This document shows positions 44,389 through 53,737 of a stretch of 60,633 bases of DNA, piece after piece. The stretch is taken from contig JACOEH010000028.1 in assembly GCA_024998685.1 (NCBI GenBank), positions 1 through 60,633 of the forward strand. The letters are read 5' to 3'. Position numbers and translations under genes: made by a program. The DNA is from Nitrospira sp. (GTDB lineage Bacteria; Nitrospirota; Nitrospiria; Nitrospirales; Nitrospiraceae). Positions within the stretch are counted from its first letter, which is position 1; each line of letters opens with the position of its first letter. Under the pieces are notes generated by a model. It was not told the DNA's origin and did not search any database. It was given only the letters and a program-made list of their open reading frames with translations.

Positions 44389-45468
44389 ATGAATATCAGT
44401 GAGTTCAAGGCAGGATGGATAGTCTCCGATTCCAAAGTCCTTACTCTCCTGGAAGAAACAAATCGCCTGCTTGGAGAGTTGAATGCATTCTCTCAGCTCA
44501 TTCCAGATGTCGATTTCTTTATTCGCATGCATATCACCAAAGAGGCCACGACTTCCAGCCGTATCGAAGGCACACAAACCAACATTGAAGAGGCGTTGGT
44601 AGGCAAACTCGATGTCGATCCAGAAAAACGCGATGACTGGGAAGAAGTACACAATTACATCGAGGCGATCAATTTCGCCATCAAACAGTTGAATCAGATC
44701 CCCTTGTCCAATCGGCTCTTGCGCGAGACGCACGCGGTGTTGCTACGTGGAGTGCGAGGAAAACACAAACAGCCAGGAGAATTTCGCACCAGCCAAAACT
44801 GGATCGGTGTCAGCCTCAAGCATGCCACGTTTATTCCACCACATCACCAGCAGGTACCGGACCTGATGAGTGATCTGGAAAAATTCATGCACAACGACCA
44901 CATCTATATTCCGCATCTGCTCAAGGTCGCGCTCATCCATTACCAATTTGAGACGATCCACCCGTTCCTAGACGGGAACGGACGGTTAGGCCGTTTGCTG
45001 ATCGTTCTTTACTTGGTAAATTTCGGCTTACTGCATAAGCCAGCTCTCTATCTCTCCGATTTCTTCGAACGGCACAAGGGGGAGTATTATGATCAACTCA
45101 TGGCCGTCCGCACGACCCACAAACTAGAACCATGGCTGCAATTCTTTTTGATCGGCATGCGCGAAACCACAGGAATGTCCATTCAAGTGTTCAAGGACAT
45201 TCTCGCTCTCAAGGAACGCATCGAGCGCGAGCATCTCCCAACATTTCATGTCCGCCGGCAAGCCAACGCGCACGCCCTCATGCGATCGCTTTACCGAAAG
45301 CCGGTGACTAACATCAAACTGGTGACCGACCTCATTCAGGCTCAAACCAACACCGCCGCCGCGCTCATCGACGATTTTATCAAGCTTAAGATACTGAAAG
45401 AATTTACCGGTCAGAGGCGTAATAGGCTTTTCATCTTCGAAGACTACGTGCGACTATTCAAACGATAG
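44389..45468 (+). CDS. Fic-domain AMP-transferase with N-terminal inhibitory helix
   Basis: The 359-residue class II Fic protein has the inhibitory motif SSRIEG at residues 56-61 and the active-site loop HPFLDGNGRLGRLL at 191-204. A winged-helix-like C-terminus is likely (LVTDLIQAQTNTAAALIDDFI). Fic proteins transfer AMP to hydroxyls of target proteins, and the internal helix keeps the enzyme low in activity. Base composition and intergenic signals are more AT-rich than the neighbouring genes upstream, consistent with acquisition. Confidence 0.92.
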   Translation: MNISEFKAGWIVSDSKVLTLLEETNRLLGELNAFSQLIPDVDFFIRMHITKEATTSSRIEGTQTNIEEALVGKLDVDPEKRDDWEEVHNYIEAINFAIKQLNQIPLSNRLLRETHAVLLRGVRGKHKQPGEFRTSQNWIGVSLKHATFIPPHHQQVPDLMSDLEKFMHNDHIYIPHLLKVALIHYQFETIHPFLDGNGRLGRLLIVLYLVNFGLLHKPALYLSDFFERHKGEYYDQLMAVRTTHKLEPWLQFFLIGMRETTGMSIQVFKDILALKERIEREHLPTFHVRRQANAHALMRSLYRKPVTNIKLVTDLIQAQTNTAAALIDDFIKLKILKEFTGQRRNRLFIFEDYVRLFKR

Positions 45469-45474
45469 CGCCTT

Positions 45475-45545
45475 CATCATTCTTGGGAGCGACACACCTT
45501 TTCAAAGAGTCTGGCACGCTGGAGCTGGTGGCGGAACATGCGGGC
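45475..45545 (+). pseudogene. relic of an alpha/beta hydrolase 3' end
   Basis: The stretch matches the 3' end of the hydrolase gene at 43559-44218. The core 45489-45545 aligns with 44126-44182 at 47 of 57 positions (hand count) and would encode ATHLF-ESGTLELVAEHAG. An extra base just upstream breaks the frame. It begins 7 bases after the fic stop codon. Confidence 0.75.
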
Positions 45546-45622
45546 TTCGACGCTATTTGCGGTAGTCTTTAAGCTGAGATTCGGCATGCGCCTATATAAT
45601 TATCTCAACAATTATCTCAACA

Positions 45623-46765
45623 ATGGTGAACATGACCGACGCCGAATTACTTGAAGAACTCGAAAGCCAATTCGAAGAAAGGGGAGTCGTATCATTTTCC
45701 CTCGAAGAAGGCGCACTCATAGCGAAGCTGTCTTTCACATCACGTCGACTTACAAGAGAGACATTTAGAGACGCTTGGACTGCCTTTCTAGTGGAAATTG
45801 GCCTCGATACGTTGGGATGGCCGGTACATTTTGGCATTGCACTTTGGTATGAGGATCACGAGATGCTTCTTCACGCGGCGGCCGTTTTTGAGCATCTCCA
45901 TCGCGAAGTTCGACGAGGATACGATCAGGCTGGAGAAGTGGCCTACTATCAAGCCGACTATTTACCAGAAATGCTACAACTCTACTCAGAGCTTTCTGAC
46001 AACGAGAGAGTCAGTCAATTATTTGGTCGCCTTGATGAATTGTATGAGGATGGTCACGTCGCGATTTCTGAATATTCGGACGGATTGCTGGCAGTAATTA
46101 GAACTGTAGATGAACGTCGCAGCACCGATGGACATTCACTACTGCACAGCGCCACAAGAACCATATGTGACCTTCGAGAACGGCTGGATGTCGAGTGTCG
46201 CGAGAAAGAAGCCTTAAGAGTAGAAGTCGATGACGGAGTTCGACTCAAAGATGTGTGCGCGAAAGCAGAGAAAGATCTAAGGGCGAGATATGCTGCATCG
46301 TTTCCCACGTTCTGCTCGCAGACACAACAGTTTCTTATTGAGGCAGCTTCCTGGAACACCAAGCCCTTCAGGAATATAAATCCATGCTGGACTCCCATCC
46401 TTTATCAGAAAGCGATTGAATATGAGTTTAATGAGAGAGTATGGGTGCCTGTTCGCAAAAGCGATGTGCCCCTACCGAAGGAATTTGATCACGACAGACT
46501 TACGATCAACCAAATAAACAGATTACTTGGTAGCAGCAAACCGGTGGTCAAAGGTCTTGTACGATCTATTTCTGAACGATTCAAGATCTCAATGGTTTTC
46601 CCTCCCCCGCTGGCGGGCGCTCTCGACAATTTGAAGGATAATTGTACCCGTGCACGACACGGAGACAGAAAACCTTATACAATTGATGACTTAGATTCTT
46701 GTCTGAAGGTCATTGCTGAAGGTGAGGCGATTGTTCAGATAATGACTCAGTTCCGTCCATCCTGA
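45623..46765 (+). CDS. 380-residue protein of unknown function
   Basis: No family is recognised. The body is mostly charged helices (for example RTICDLRERLDVECREKEALRVEV, a likely coiled coil near residue 190). The C-terminus NCTRARHGDRKPYT followed by helices resembles the RxxxxH pattern of HEPN RNase-type domains, but this is weak. Codon use looks AT-richer than upstream genes. Directly upstream is a 12-base tandem repeat AATTATCTCAAC x2 (45598-45621). Confidence 0.72.
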   Translation: MVNMTDAELLEELESQFEERGVVSFSLEEGALIAKLSFTSRRLTRETFRDAWTAFLVEIGLDTLGWPVHFGIALWYEDHEMLLHAAAVFEHLHREVRRGYDQAGEVAYYQADYLPEMLQLYSELSDNERVSQLFGRLDELYEDGHVAISEYSDGLLAVIRTVDERRSTDGHSLLHSATRTICDLRERLDVECREKEALRVEVDDGVRLKDVCAKAEKDLRARYAASFPTFCSQTQQFLIEAASWNTKPFRNINPCWTPILYQKAIEYEFNERVWVPVRKSDVPLPKEFDHDRLTINQINRLLGSSKPVVKGLVRSISERFKISMVFPPPLAGALDNLKDNCTRARHGDRKPYTIDDLDSCLKVIAEGEAIVQIMTQFRPS

Positions 46766-46840
46766 AGAACTGCAGACAAAGACTGCTTTTGGGAATTCAA
46801 ACGACGGTCGACATCCTTACCACCTCCTTCAGATACGAGA

Positions 46841-46859
46841 GCTTCTTGAGATAAGAAGC
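46841..46859 (+). terminator. hairpin downstream of the unknown gene
   Basis: GCTTCTT (46841-46847) and AAGAAGC (46853-46859) are perfect arms with a 5-base loop, 76 bases after the stop codon. It is followed by an AT-rich stretch but no strong T-run, so it is a weak terminator at best. Confidence 0.4.
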
Positions 46860-46942
46860 CTATTCCATTTAAACTTCCTCTCCTTGCAGAACACAGGTGA
46901 CACCACGCAGGCTTTTGCGTGAGTTAACCAAAGAGAGGCCAG

Positions 46943-47799
46943 ATGAGGCAGAACAAAGGTCCAGAATTCATCCGGTTTTTCTGTCCGATCATTCAGGTTA
47001 TGAGAACCCTCGTCGGGTCTGGAACAGCGTCAGAGATAGTCGACCGGTCTCTGGAAGTGGCACAAGTCACAGAAGCAGAGCAACAAGCCGTCAATAAGAA
47101 CGGACTTTCCCGAGGAAAGAACCAGGTTCACTGGGCACGTCAGTATCTCGTGTGGACCGGTATCTTGGATCATCGAAGTGGGGAGTCTGGAATCTCACAG
47201 ATAAAGGGATGTCCGTGGATCTTTCCAGCCTCAATGCACTCGACATATTCAAGTCCGTTCAGGCTAATCGTCCCAAGAAAGCGAAAGAATCAGAGGTACA
47301 TCAACGTGATGAGGATATTTCAGAAGAAGAGAAGCCCAAGGATCATAGGGCTGCGCTGCTTGAAGCACTCCAGTCATTGCCTCCAAATGGATTCGAAAGA
47401 CTAACTCAACGACTGCTTCGAGAGTCAGGCTTCCAACAAGTCACAGTAACTGGCAAGAGCGGGGACGGAGGGATTGACGGCATAGGGACTTTGAAAGTTA
47501 ATCCCTTTGTCAGTTTCAACGTGCTTTTTCAATGCAGGCGATACCAAGGAGCAGTGACTCCTTCGCAAGTCCGCGACTTTCGCGGTGCCATGCAGGGACG
47601 CGCCGACAAAGGGCTGATCATTACAACCGGAACTTTTACGTTAGACGCTAAAAAAGAAGCCCGACGGGATGGAGTTCCACCCATTGAGCTTGTCGATGGA
47701 GACATTCTTGTCGAAATGTTCGAACAGCACGAACTCGGCTTGGTTCCCAAACGCTCGTATGAAATTGATGAGATGTTTTTACAGGAATACAAGAAGTGA
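46943..47799 (+). pseudogene. Mrr-type restriction endonuclease, frameshifted
   Basis: The N-terminal Mrr winged-helix part (PEFIRFFCPIIQVMRTL ... VHWARQYLVWTGILD) is in one frame to about 47170. The rest (SSKWGVWNLTDKG onwards) continues in another. A single lost T (GATTCATCG to GATCATCG) restores one ORF of about 285 residues. The nuclease part has GFERLTQRLLRESGF, GKSGDGGIDGIG (catalytic Asp) and FQCRRYQG (QxK-like, with Arg). The downstream piece alone lacks the DNA-binding domain. Confidence 0.8.
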
Positions 47800-48114
47800 T
47801 TTCAACCAAGATATGCGCAGAGTCTATCCATTTTTATAGCACGTGGTCCTGTATGAATCTCATGATCATCTCCGCCGCTTCGCTGGCTTCGTCTTCGTCG
47901 TATCGATCCACACTTTCTGACTGACCGGTGCCTCATGAGTCACCTTGTAAGTTTGGCACTGCCGTGGGGTTCATCAAGCTTCTTCAGGCAAGTCAATGTT
48001 TCGGAGGGGAGGCTGCCTCGAGCATCGTAAAAATACTAGCGGTAGTCAGAAAGAGAGCAACTCTCTCTAATCGGAAGAAGAAGTCGTCAGCTCCAGTCGG
48101 AAATGTTCTCGTGA
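47800..48114. other. 315-base region with no supported gene
   Basis: Minus-strand frames near 47,860-47,930 look somewhat gene-like (for example VTHEAPVSQKVWIDTTKTK) but have no start codon or length. No hairpin with a T-run is seen beyond short AT stretches. It may hold the remains of a small gene downstream of the helicase gene. Confidence 0.35.
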
Positions 48115-51100
48115 TCATGCGCTCGGCGAGAGCAGAAAGTCGAAGTCGGCTTTCGTCAGCACGCCTTCCCCGGACCCGCGCACCACGCCGGCCATGACCG
48201 CATCGTACAACTCGAGCTTCCGCTGTTTGAGCGCCATCATCTTCTCCTCGATGCTGTGGCGCATGAGAATCCGCACGATCGAAACGGGCCGCTGTTGCCC
48301 GATGCGGTGCGCGCGGTCCGACGCCTGGCGCTCCACCGCCGGATTCCACCACGGGTCCAGATGAAAGACATAGCTCGCTCGGGTGAGATTCAGTCCCTGC
48401 CCTCCTGCTTTGAGGCTCAAGAGAAACACGCCCGGTTGTTCATCGGTCTGAAACGCCCTTACGCGGGTCTTGCGCGCGGCCGCCGCCGTGGACCCATCCA
48501 GCCGATGGTAGGGCAGCGCGTGACGGGTGCACGCTTCCTGCACAAGGTCCAGAAAGCTTGTGAACTGCGAGAACACCAGGGCACTGTGCCCCTCGTCGCG
48601 CAAGACTCGCAAGCGCTCAACCAGGAAGCCGAGCTTGGGCGAGCTCTCATCGGTTTGGTTCGTGAGGAGGCGGGGCGAAAGACAGACTTGTCGAAGTTTG
48701 AGAATGGCGGTGAGCGCGATGAATTGCGCCTGCCCGGAAGTCTTGGTGCGATAGGCATCGTCGATCGTGAAGCGAACCTGGGCGACCGTCTGTTGGTAGA
48801 GCGCCTTTTGGCGGTCGGTCAACTCGAGGAACACCTCATGCTCCGTTTTCGGCGGGAGGTCATGGAGGATCTCGGCTTTGGTCCGCCGTAGAATAAAGGG
48901 CCGCGTCCGGCGCAGCAACCGATCGAGCGCGCGACCCGCGATCCGTTTCACGTCTGTTTTGAACCGATCGTACTCGCCGAGGAGTCCTGGCACGCACAGG
49001 TCGATCACGGAGAAATACTCGCCCAGATGGTTCTCAATCGGCGTGCCGGTCAGCGCGATCTTGAAGCGCCCCTTGAGTCGGCGGACCGCGCCCGTTGTGT
49101 CCGCCAGGATATTCTTTACCGCCTGCGCTTCATCGAACACGATCACGTGGAAGGTCATCCGCCCCAAGATCTCGATGTCGCGGCGAGCAAGCCCATAGGT
49201 TGCGATCACCACCTCGCCGTCTTTGCCATCGAGCGCCCGATCGTTCCCACTGTAGACATGGACCTTCAATCCGGGCGCGAAACGCGCCAGTTCCTGTTCC
49301 CAGTTGAAGAGGAGACTCGTCGGCACGACGATCAGATGAGGTCCCTTCACTCCTCGAGCCGCCTTGATGCGTCCCTCCTCGATGGCGGCCAGCAGGCAGA
49401 TGGTTTGGAGGGTCTTCCCCAATCCCATGTCGTCTGCCAGGCAGGCGCCGAACCGGTGTTCGTAGAGAAATGTCAGCCAGGCATAGCCCTCCCGTTGATA
49501 GGGACGAAGCACCGCATGCACGCCTTTCGGCAACGGCGGTTTCTCGATCCGCTCGAATCCCAGCAAACGTGCCAGCACCGCCTCGTCCTCGGCGGGCAAC
49601 GACACGGGGATGCCCTGCTCTCGCAACGCCAGCCAGTCGAGGATCTGCAACCTGGGCACGCGTACGACCTCCGCTGTTTTCCGATCCGCCCGGGTCTCAC
49701 CCGTGAGGCCGATGATCGCGCGCAGCCGTTCCATGGTCCGACTGTCCAAAACCCGCAAGCCGTGCGCCGTCCGGATCAGCCCGCCCTGCCGGAGAGCCTG
49801 CCGCCATTCCGCCTCATTGACCGACATGCCGTCGCAGCGAATTTCCGGCCGGATCTCGAACCACTCGATCCCGGTCTCCTCTCGGTCCTGACGTCCGATT
49901 TGCACGGAGCAGTCCCATCGAGTGGTCCGGAGCGGCTGGTCTTCGTAGAGCAATGTGATCTCGGCTTCCGTCAGTTTTTCCAAGAGACCCGGCAAACGTT
50001 GGAACAGCACCTGGGAGTCGATCGTCATAGCATCGTACGGCTGCATCCCGCGAAAGGCGTCCAAACCAAAGACCTCGAATGGAATTCGGTACAGCAACAT
50101 TTCGCGGCTTTTGTCGATCGCCTGCAACGTCCACCGCTCGTTCTCAATCTGCAATCGCGCATCCGGTCTGACATACACCGACAGATGGTGTCTCAGCCAT
50201 TGCGCGGCCTCAAGACGAATGCTCCGCGTCCAATCGGTCTGGTCCAGCGCCGCCTTGATGCGGTGGTCTCGTTCCTTGGCTTCGCCGACCGTGAGCAACG
50301 TAAAGAACAGATCGTAGAGCATGACCTTGCGTTTCTGCGCCCGCAATGGAGCGGAAACAGAGCGGCCTTGTTCCAACGCTGAGATGAAGGAAAAGGTCGA
50401 GGCGCTCGGAGCAAATAAGGCATCGCCGCACCGGCATTGCGTTTGTAGCGTCCATGCAGCTGTCGGCGACCCGGCCTCGTCCGAGAGAGGCGCCAGAATC
50501 AAGGCGTACGACACCTCTTCGTTCGCTGAGACGGTAGCAGAAGAATGAACCGACGCCTCTGTGCCATCCACGCGCAAGAGAAGATCGCGCAAGGTCTTGT
50601 CGGCCTGTTTGTGGATCAGATCGATCTGCGCGGACTGGAATTCGTCTCGCGAGACGGAGAACTCCGTCTCGCCATTGATGCCCTGCCGTCCACCATAGCC
50701 TCGGCCATCGGGCAATGTCACCGCGCACAGCGCCCCGTCCAGTCCGTCGGCATAGTCATAAGAGTTGAGACCTCGGAAGCCGTCGCGCAGCGCGCGAAAC
50801 GAGGCCCATCCGCTTTCGTCCTCCATAAGAAGCAAACGTCGGCCGTTCACATCGGCCACGAAGTTGCGAAAACGGACGATTCGGTTGAGCGCGGTTCCGT
50901 CGGCCACACAGATCGCACGAATTTTCACGTCATCGCCCGCGACAGCAATCTCCGTTTTGCTCTGGCACGTGACCGACGGGATCCATTGAAGGACGATAGA
51001 TTCCCGTCCGGTTTTCAACACAATGGGGAATCGGCGTTTGGAGACTTGGAGATAGCGGAGTAAGGGTTCGTCTCCATACCCTGTCGAAAACCAGGACGGA

Positions 51101-51759
51101 TTCAGCATCGGGCGCAGTTCGGGAGGCAACGCGGGGCCCCATCCTGCAGGAAGCCGCACGCCATTCCGGTGGACGAAGAGCTGCGGATACGACTGCCCGG
51201 CATCGATCACGATTTCATAGCCCGACGCAGGAAGAGACGAAAGAGAACCGTCCCCATTCCGCGAAGAGACCGTCCCCTTGATCGAATCCGACTCGGCGAT
51301 CTCGCGAAACAGCTCGGTTCGGAGCGTGGTCAGGTGGGCTTCTTGCCGATCCGACAATTGGAACGTCTCAGGCGACAGCAGATGTTTGGTGGCAAAACCG
51401 GCGCAAAGGACATGCTTGCAGAGCCAATCGGGATCCCAGGCCGGACAATCGCAGGAAGCCGAGAGAAATCCCTCGTCTAGAGAAAAGACGACCTCGTACA
51501 GTCTCGTTCCCTGCACCTGCGCCGTGAGCCTGTCGCGGTCCTGACTCCAGGCATAGTGCTGAAGCCGCAGCTGCTGATAGTAGTTATACCCTCGGATCAC
51601 CGACTCTCTTGGCGCCATCGTGTACAGATCGTTGGCGGCGAGGGAACGAAACGCGGCAAGCAGTGCTGACGGGTCTGGAGCAGGAGTGAGGGAACTCGTC
51701 TTCGCTTCAGAAAGCGAATCGCCCCTCTCTCTGCGGTTGGATGACTGCTTCTTGCGCAT
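48115..51759 (-). CDS. SNF2-family helicase with N-terminal SWIM zinc finger
   Basis: The 1214-residue protein has a SWIM motif CDCPAWDPDWLCKH near residue 110 (CxC...CxH). After a long middle region comes a complete SNF2 motor: ADDMGLGKTLQT (Walker A), DEAQ (Walker B), LTGTPIENH, LRRTKAEILHDLPPKTE and the C-terminal RAHRIGQQRPV. Such proteins translocate on DNA and remodel protein-DNA complexes. Bacterial members are linked to RNA polymerase recycling or defence, and the role here is not known. Confidence 0.92.
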   Translation of the reverse strand: MRKKQSSNRRERGDSLSEAKTSSLTPAPDPSALLAAFRSLAANDLYTMAPRESVIRGYNYYQQLRLQHYAWSQDRDRLTAQVQGTRLYEVVFSLDEGFLSASCDCPAWDPDWLCKHVLCAGFATKHLLSPETFQLSDRQEAHLTTLRTELFREIAESDSIKGTVSSRNGDGSLSSLPASGYEIVIDAGQSYPQLFVHRNGVRLPAGWGPALPPELRPMLNPSWFSTGYGDEPLLRYLQVSKRRFPIVLKTGRESIVLQWIPSVTCQSKTEIAVAGDDVKIRAICVADGTALNRIVRFRNFVADVNGRRLLLMEDESGWASFRALRDGFRGLNSYDYADGLDGALCAVTLPDGRGYGGRQGINGETEFSVSRDEFQSAQIDLIHKQADKTLRDLLLRVDGTEASVHSSATVSANEEVSYALILAPLSDEAGSPTAAWTLQTQCRCGDALFAPSASTFSFISALEQGRSVSAPLRAQKRKVMLYDLFFTLLTVGEAKERDHRIKAALDQTDWTRSIRLEAAQWLRHHLSVYVRPDARLQIENERWTLQAIDKSREMLLYRIPFEVFGLDAFRGMQPYDAMTIDSQVLFQRLPGLLEKLTEAEITLLYEDQPLRTTRWDCSVQIGRQDREETGIEWFEIRPEIRCDGMSVNEAEWRQALRQGGLIRTAHGLRVLDSRTMERLRAIIGLTGETRADRKTAEVVRVPRLQILDWLALREQGIPVSLPAEDEAVLARLLGFERIEKPPLPKGVHAVLRPYQREGYAWLTFLYEHRFGACLADDMGLGKTLQTICLLAAIEEGRIKAARGVKGPHLIVVPTSLLFNWEQELARFAPGLKVHVYSGNDRALDGKDGEVVIATYGLARRDIEILGRMTFHVIVFDEAQAVKNILADTTGAVRRLKGRFKIALTGTPIENHLGEYFSVIDLCVPGLLGEYDRFKTDVKRIAGRALDRLLRRTRPFILRRTKAEILHDLPPKTEHEVFLELTDRQKALYQQTVAQVRFTIDDAYRTKTSGQAQFIALTAILKLRQVCLSPRLLTNQTDESSPKLGFLVERLRVLRDEGHSALVFSQFTSFLDLVQEACTRHALPYHRLDGSTAAAARKTRVRAFQTDEQPGVFLLSLKAGGQGLNLTRASYVFHLDPWWNPAVERQASDRAHRIGQQRPVSIVRILMRHSIEEKMMALKQRKLELYDAVMAGVVRGSGEGVLTKADFDFLLSPSA

Positions 51760-51831
51760 GACCCGTCACTATAGCGGGCGGGGAAAGCCTCATCAAGCAG
51801 GAGAAACGCATATACGTGGGGTAGTGGGCGA

Positions 51832-52380
51832 TCATGGTCCCTGAACCGAGTCGGTTCTGAATATTTCCTTCACGGCTTCCAGTACTTTCGCCGCTGCGTC
51901 TTTAGCGGATAGCTGTGTCGTCTCGATCCGTACCTCCGGATTCAGCGGCGCTTCGTAGGGATCTTGTAAGCCTGGGACGGTCGATGATTCACCACACTGG
52001 CCTCGTCGGTACGTCCCTTTGTAGTCGCGCCGCATGGCCAGGTCCAATGGACAGTCCACGGCCACTTCGATGAACTTAGGAATGAGACTTCGTGCAAAGT
52101 CTCGATAGGCTCGCTTATTAGCCGTCGCATCGAAGATGACCGTCACGTCATGAGCGGCTAATCTTGCCCCCATGAACGCCAGGGCACGGTAAAAAAGATC
52201 CCGTTCCGCCTGTGAATAGGTCGGGGTTGGCGTGAGGACTTGCCGGACCGCATCGGACTCCAGTACCTCGACCACACAGCCTATTCCTTCGAGTTGCGGT
52301 TTCAAAGCGGCAACGATGGTGCTCTTCCCCGAAGCAGGCAGGCCGGTGAGCCAGATGGCAATGGAGCTGTGATCACTCAT
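51832..52380 (-). CDS. APS kinase-like protein (CysC family)
   Basis: The 182-residue P-loop kinase has GLPASGKST and ESDAVRQVLTPTPTYSQAERD, IFDATANKRAYR and DYKGTYRRG, as in adenylylsulfate kinases. No sulfate-assimilation genes are nearby. The ATG at 52380 overlaps the stop of the APH-like gene (TGATG), so the pair is coupled. It may phosphorylate something other than APS. Confidence 0.87.
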   Translation of the reverse strand: MSDHSSIAIWLTGLPASGKSTIVAALKPQLEGIGCVVEVLESDAVRQVLTPTPTYSQAERDLFYRALAFMGARLAAHDVTVIFDATANKRAYRDFARSLIPKFIEVAVDCPLDLAMRRDYKGTYRRGQCGESSTVPGLQDPYEAPLNPEVRIETTQLSAKDAAAKVLEAVKEIFRTDSVQGP

Positions 52381-53465
52381 CACTGACAATACTCATTCAC
52401 TCGTTTCGGCTCAAAGCGCGGCACATCGAGGACATGCTCGATAAAATGAAACAGGCTCCGTCGGATGCCGGTCGATAAATTGGGGTACCACAGTGGGCTG
52501 GCCACGACCAGGCCGCGAAAAGCGAAGAACGGAGCCGCCGTTTCAGTAACTTCTTTGTCGCCGCTGGTTTCCAGATATGTATCCCAGAACAGCCGGAACA
52601 GGACCTCGAACGGACCCTGGAGCTTGCCCCATCGAATCAATGAGTTGAGCAAATAGTTGATCGTCATCGCGGTGACATCGTCGGCCGGCTCGCCCCATTC
52701 TCCTCGCGACCGATCCAACACCGCAAAATCCGTCCCGGTACGGAACAACACATTGTATGGATGGAAATCTCCATGAACCTGCGAAAGTCGATGGGCTTTA
52801 TCGCGAAGGCGCCATCGCCATCGATTGCAGGCTTCCTCCACGGTCCGCAATAGATCGCCGGTAATGAAGCCACAGCGCGCCGGATAGCTGTCGGTCAATC
52901 CCATGATGCATTCGCCATGACCGATTAATTCACGCAGCCGCCGCTTGTACAGATCCGCGTCACGCCGTTTCTTCGCATGGATCTGGGCCAAGTAGCGCGC
53001 CAACGCGACAGTGCGTTGTCGATCCAACTTACGCAGCGTGCCGCCTTTCATCAGGCGCTCAAGATCCGCATGGTAGCTCCTCCCCTCGGTCCACTCATTC
53101 AGGACGAAGAATTCACGGGATTCTGCGAGGGAGAAAAGGGCTTGCTTGCCGTCGAATGCACCCACATCAAGCGCCTTCACATGGCGGGGAAGACGCCCGT
53201 ACGAATCATAGTCCCACAACATGGCTTGGGCCCGATCCGCCATATGTTCATGACCAAACGGGCCTGGCTTCATGGTCGCCAGCACAGCGGACTGGACTCG
53301 ACGCCCGATCTGGAATGTCAATTTGACCGGCGTGCCGTACCCGTAGCGTTTCTGCGCCCCTTTGGAACTCTCTTTGCCGATCACTCCATAAGATCGCAGC
53401 TTGGCGTGAGAACCAAAACACGTCCGCAGATACTCTTCCAGCGCTTGCTTGGTCAACCTCGGCAT
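52380..53465 (-). CDS. aminoglycoside phosphotransferase-like kinase
   Basis: The 361-residue protein-kinase-like fold has the catalytic loop QVHGDFHPYNVLF and a metal-binding Asp in VLDRSRGEWGEPADDV. The N-terminus is long and basic. It probably phosphorylates a small molecule; antibiotic resistance should not be assumed. It is coupled to a CysC-like kinase, recalling proteins in which an APH domain and a P-loop kinase are fused. Confidence 0.87.
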   Translation of the reverse strand: MPRLTKQALEEYLRTCFGSHAKLRSYGVIGKESSKGAQKRYGYGTPVKLTFQIGRRVQSAVLATMKPGPFGHEHMADRAQAMLWDYDSYGRLPRHVKALDVGAFDGKQALFSLAESREFFVLNEWTEGRSYHADLERLMKGGTLRKLDRQRTVALARYLAQIHAKKRRDADLYKRRLRELIGHGECIMGLTDSYPARCGFITGDLLRTVEEACNRWRWRLRDKAHRLSQVHGDFHPYNVLFRTGTDFAVLDRSRGEWGEPADDVTAMTINYLLNSLIRWGKLQGPFEVLFRLFWDTYLETSGDKEVTETAAPFFAFRGLVVASPLWYPNLSTGIRRSLFHFIEHVLDVPRFEPKRVNEYCQ

Positions 53466-53697
53466 ACTGTGACATAAAGCAAGTCATATTCCAGCTCCAC
53501 AGGCGTGCGATGATTCATCGACGACGCTGTCGATTGCGAAGATTGTCGCATTCGGCTCCAGCGATCGGCGTATCACTGTGGAAAAATGCGTCATGCCCAT
53601 TCACTGATTGCCGGTTGTTCCGGCTCGAAAGGACACGGACGGTTCCTGTCTCGTTTCTCGAAGGACGAGAAGGCCGGCACTCCGTGTTTGTTCGCAT

Positions 53698-53732
53698 TTG
53701 ACTGGAAACTTATAGTACTAGTATAGTTTCCA
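53698..53732 (+). promoter_or_regulatory. promoter with embedded operator for the TetR gene
   Basis: TTGACT (53698-53703), an 18-base spacer and TATAGT (53722-53727) form a good promoter. The perfect arms TGGAAACT (53703-53710) and AGTTTCCA (53725-53732) with a 14-base spacer cover it, as expected for an autorepressor. Transcription would start at or next to the GTG/ATG at 53735/53738, so the message may be leaderless. Confidence 0.65.
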
Positions 53733-53737
53733 CAGTG

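Noticed and set aside
45598-45621. Tandem AATTATCTCAAC repeat as a CRISPR-like seed
   Set aside because: Only two copies with no spacer; too short to support any array.
49027-50382. 451-residue plus-strand ORF
   Set aside because: Antisense to the SNF2 helicase gene and without recognisable motifs.
52380-53465. Aminoglycoside resistance gene
   Set aside because: Only the general kinase fold is seen. Coupling to a CysC-like gene and an environmental context argue against naming a resistance function.
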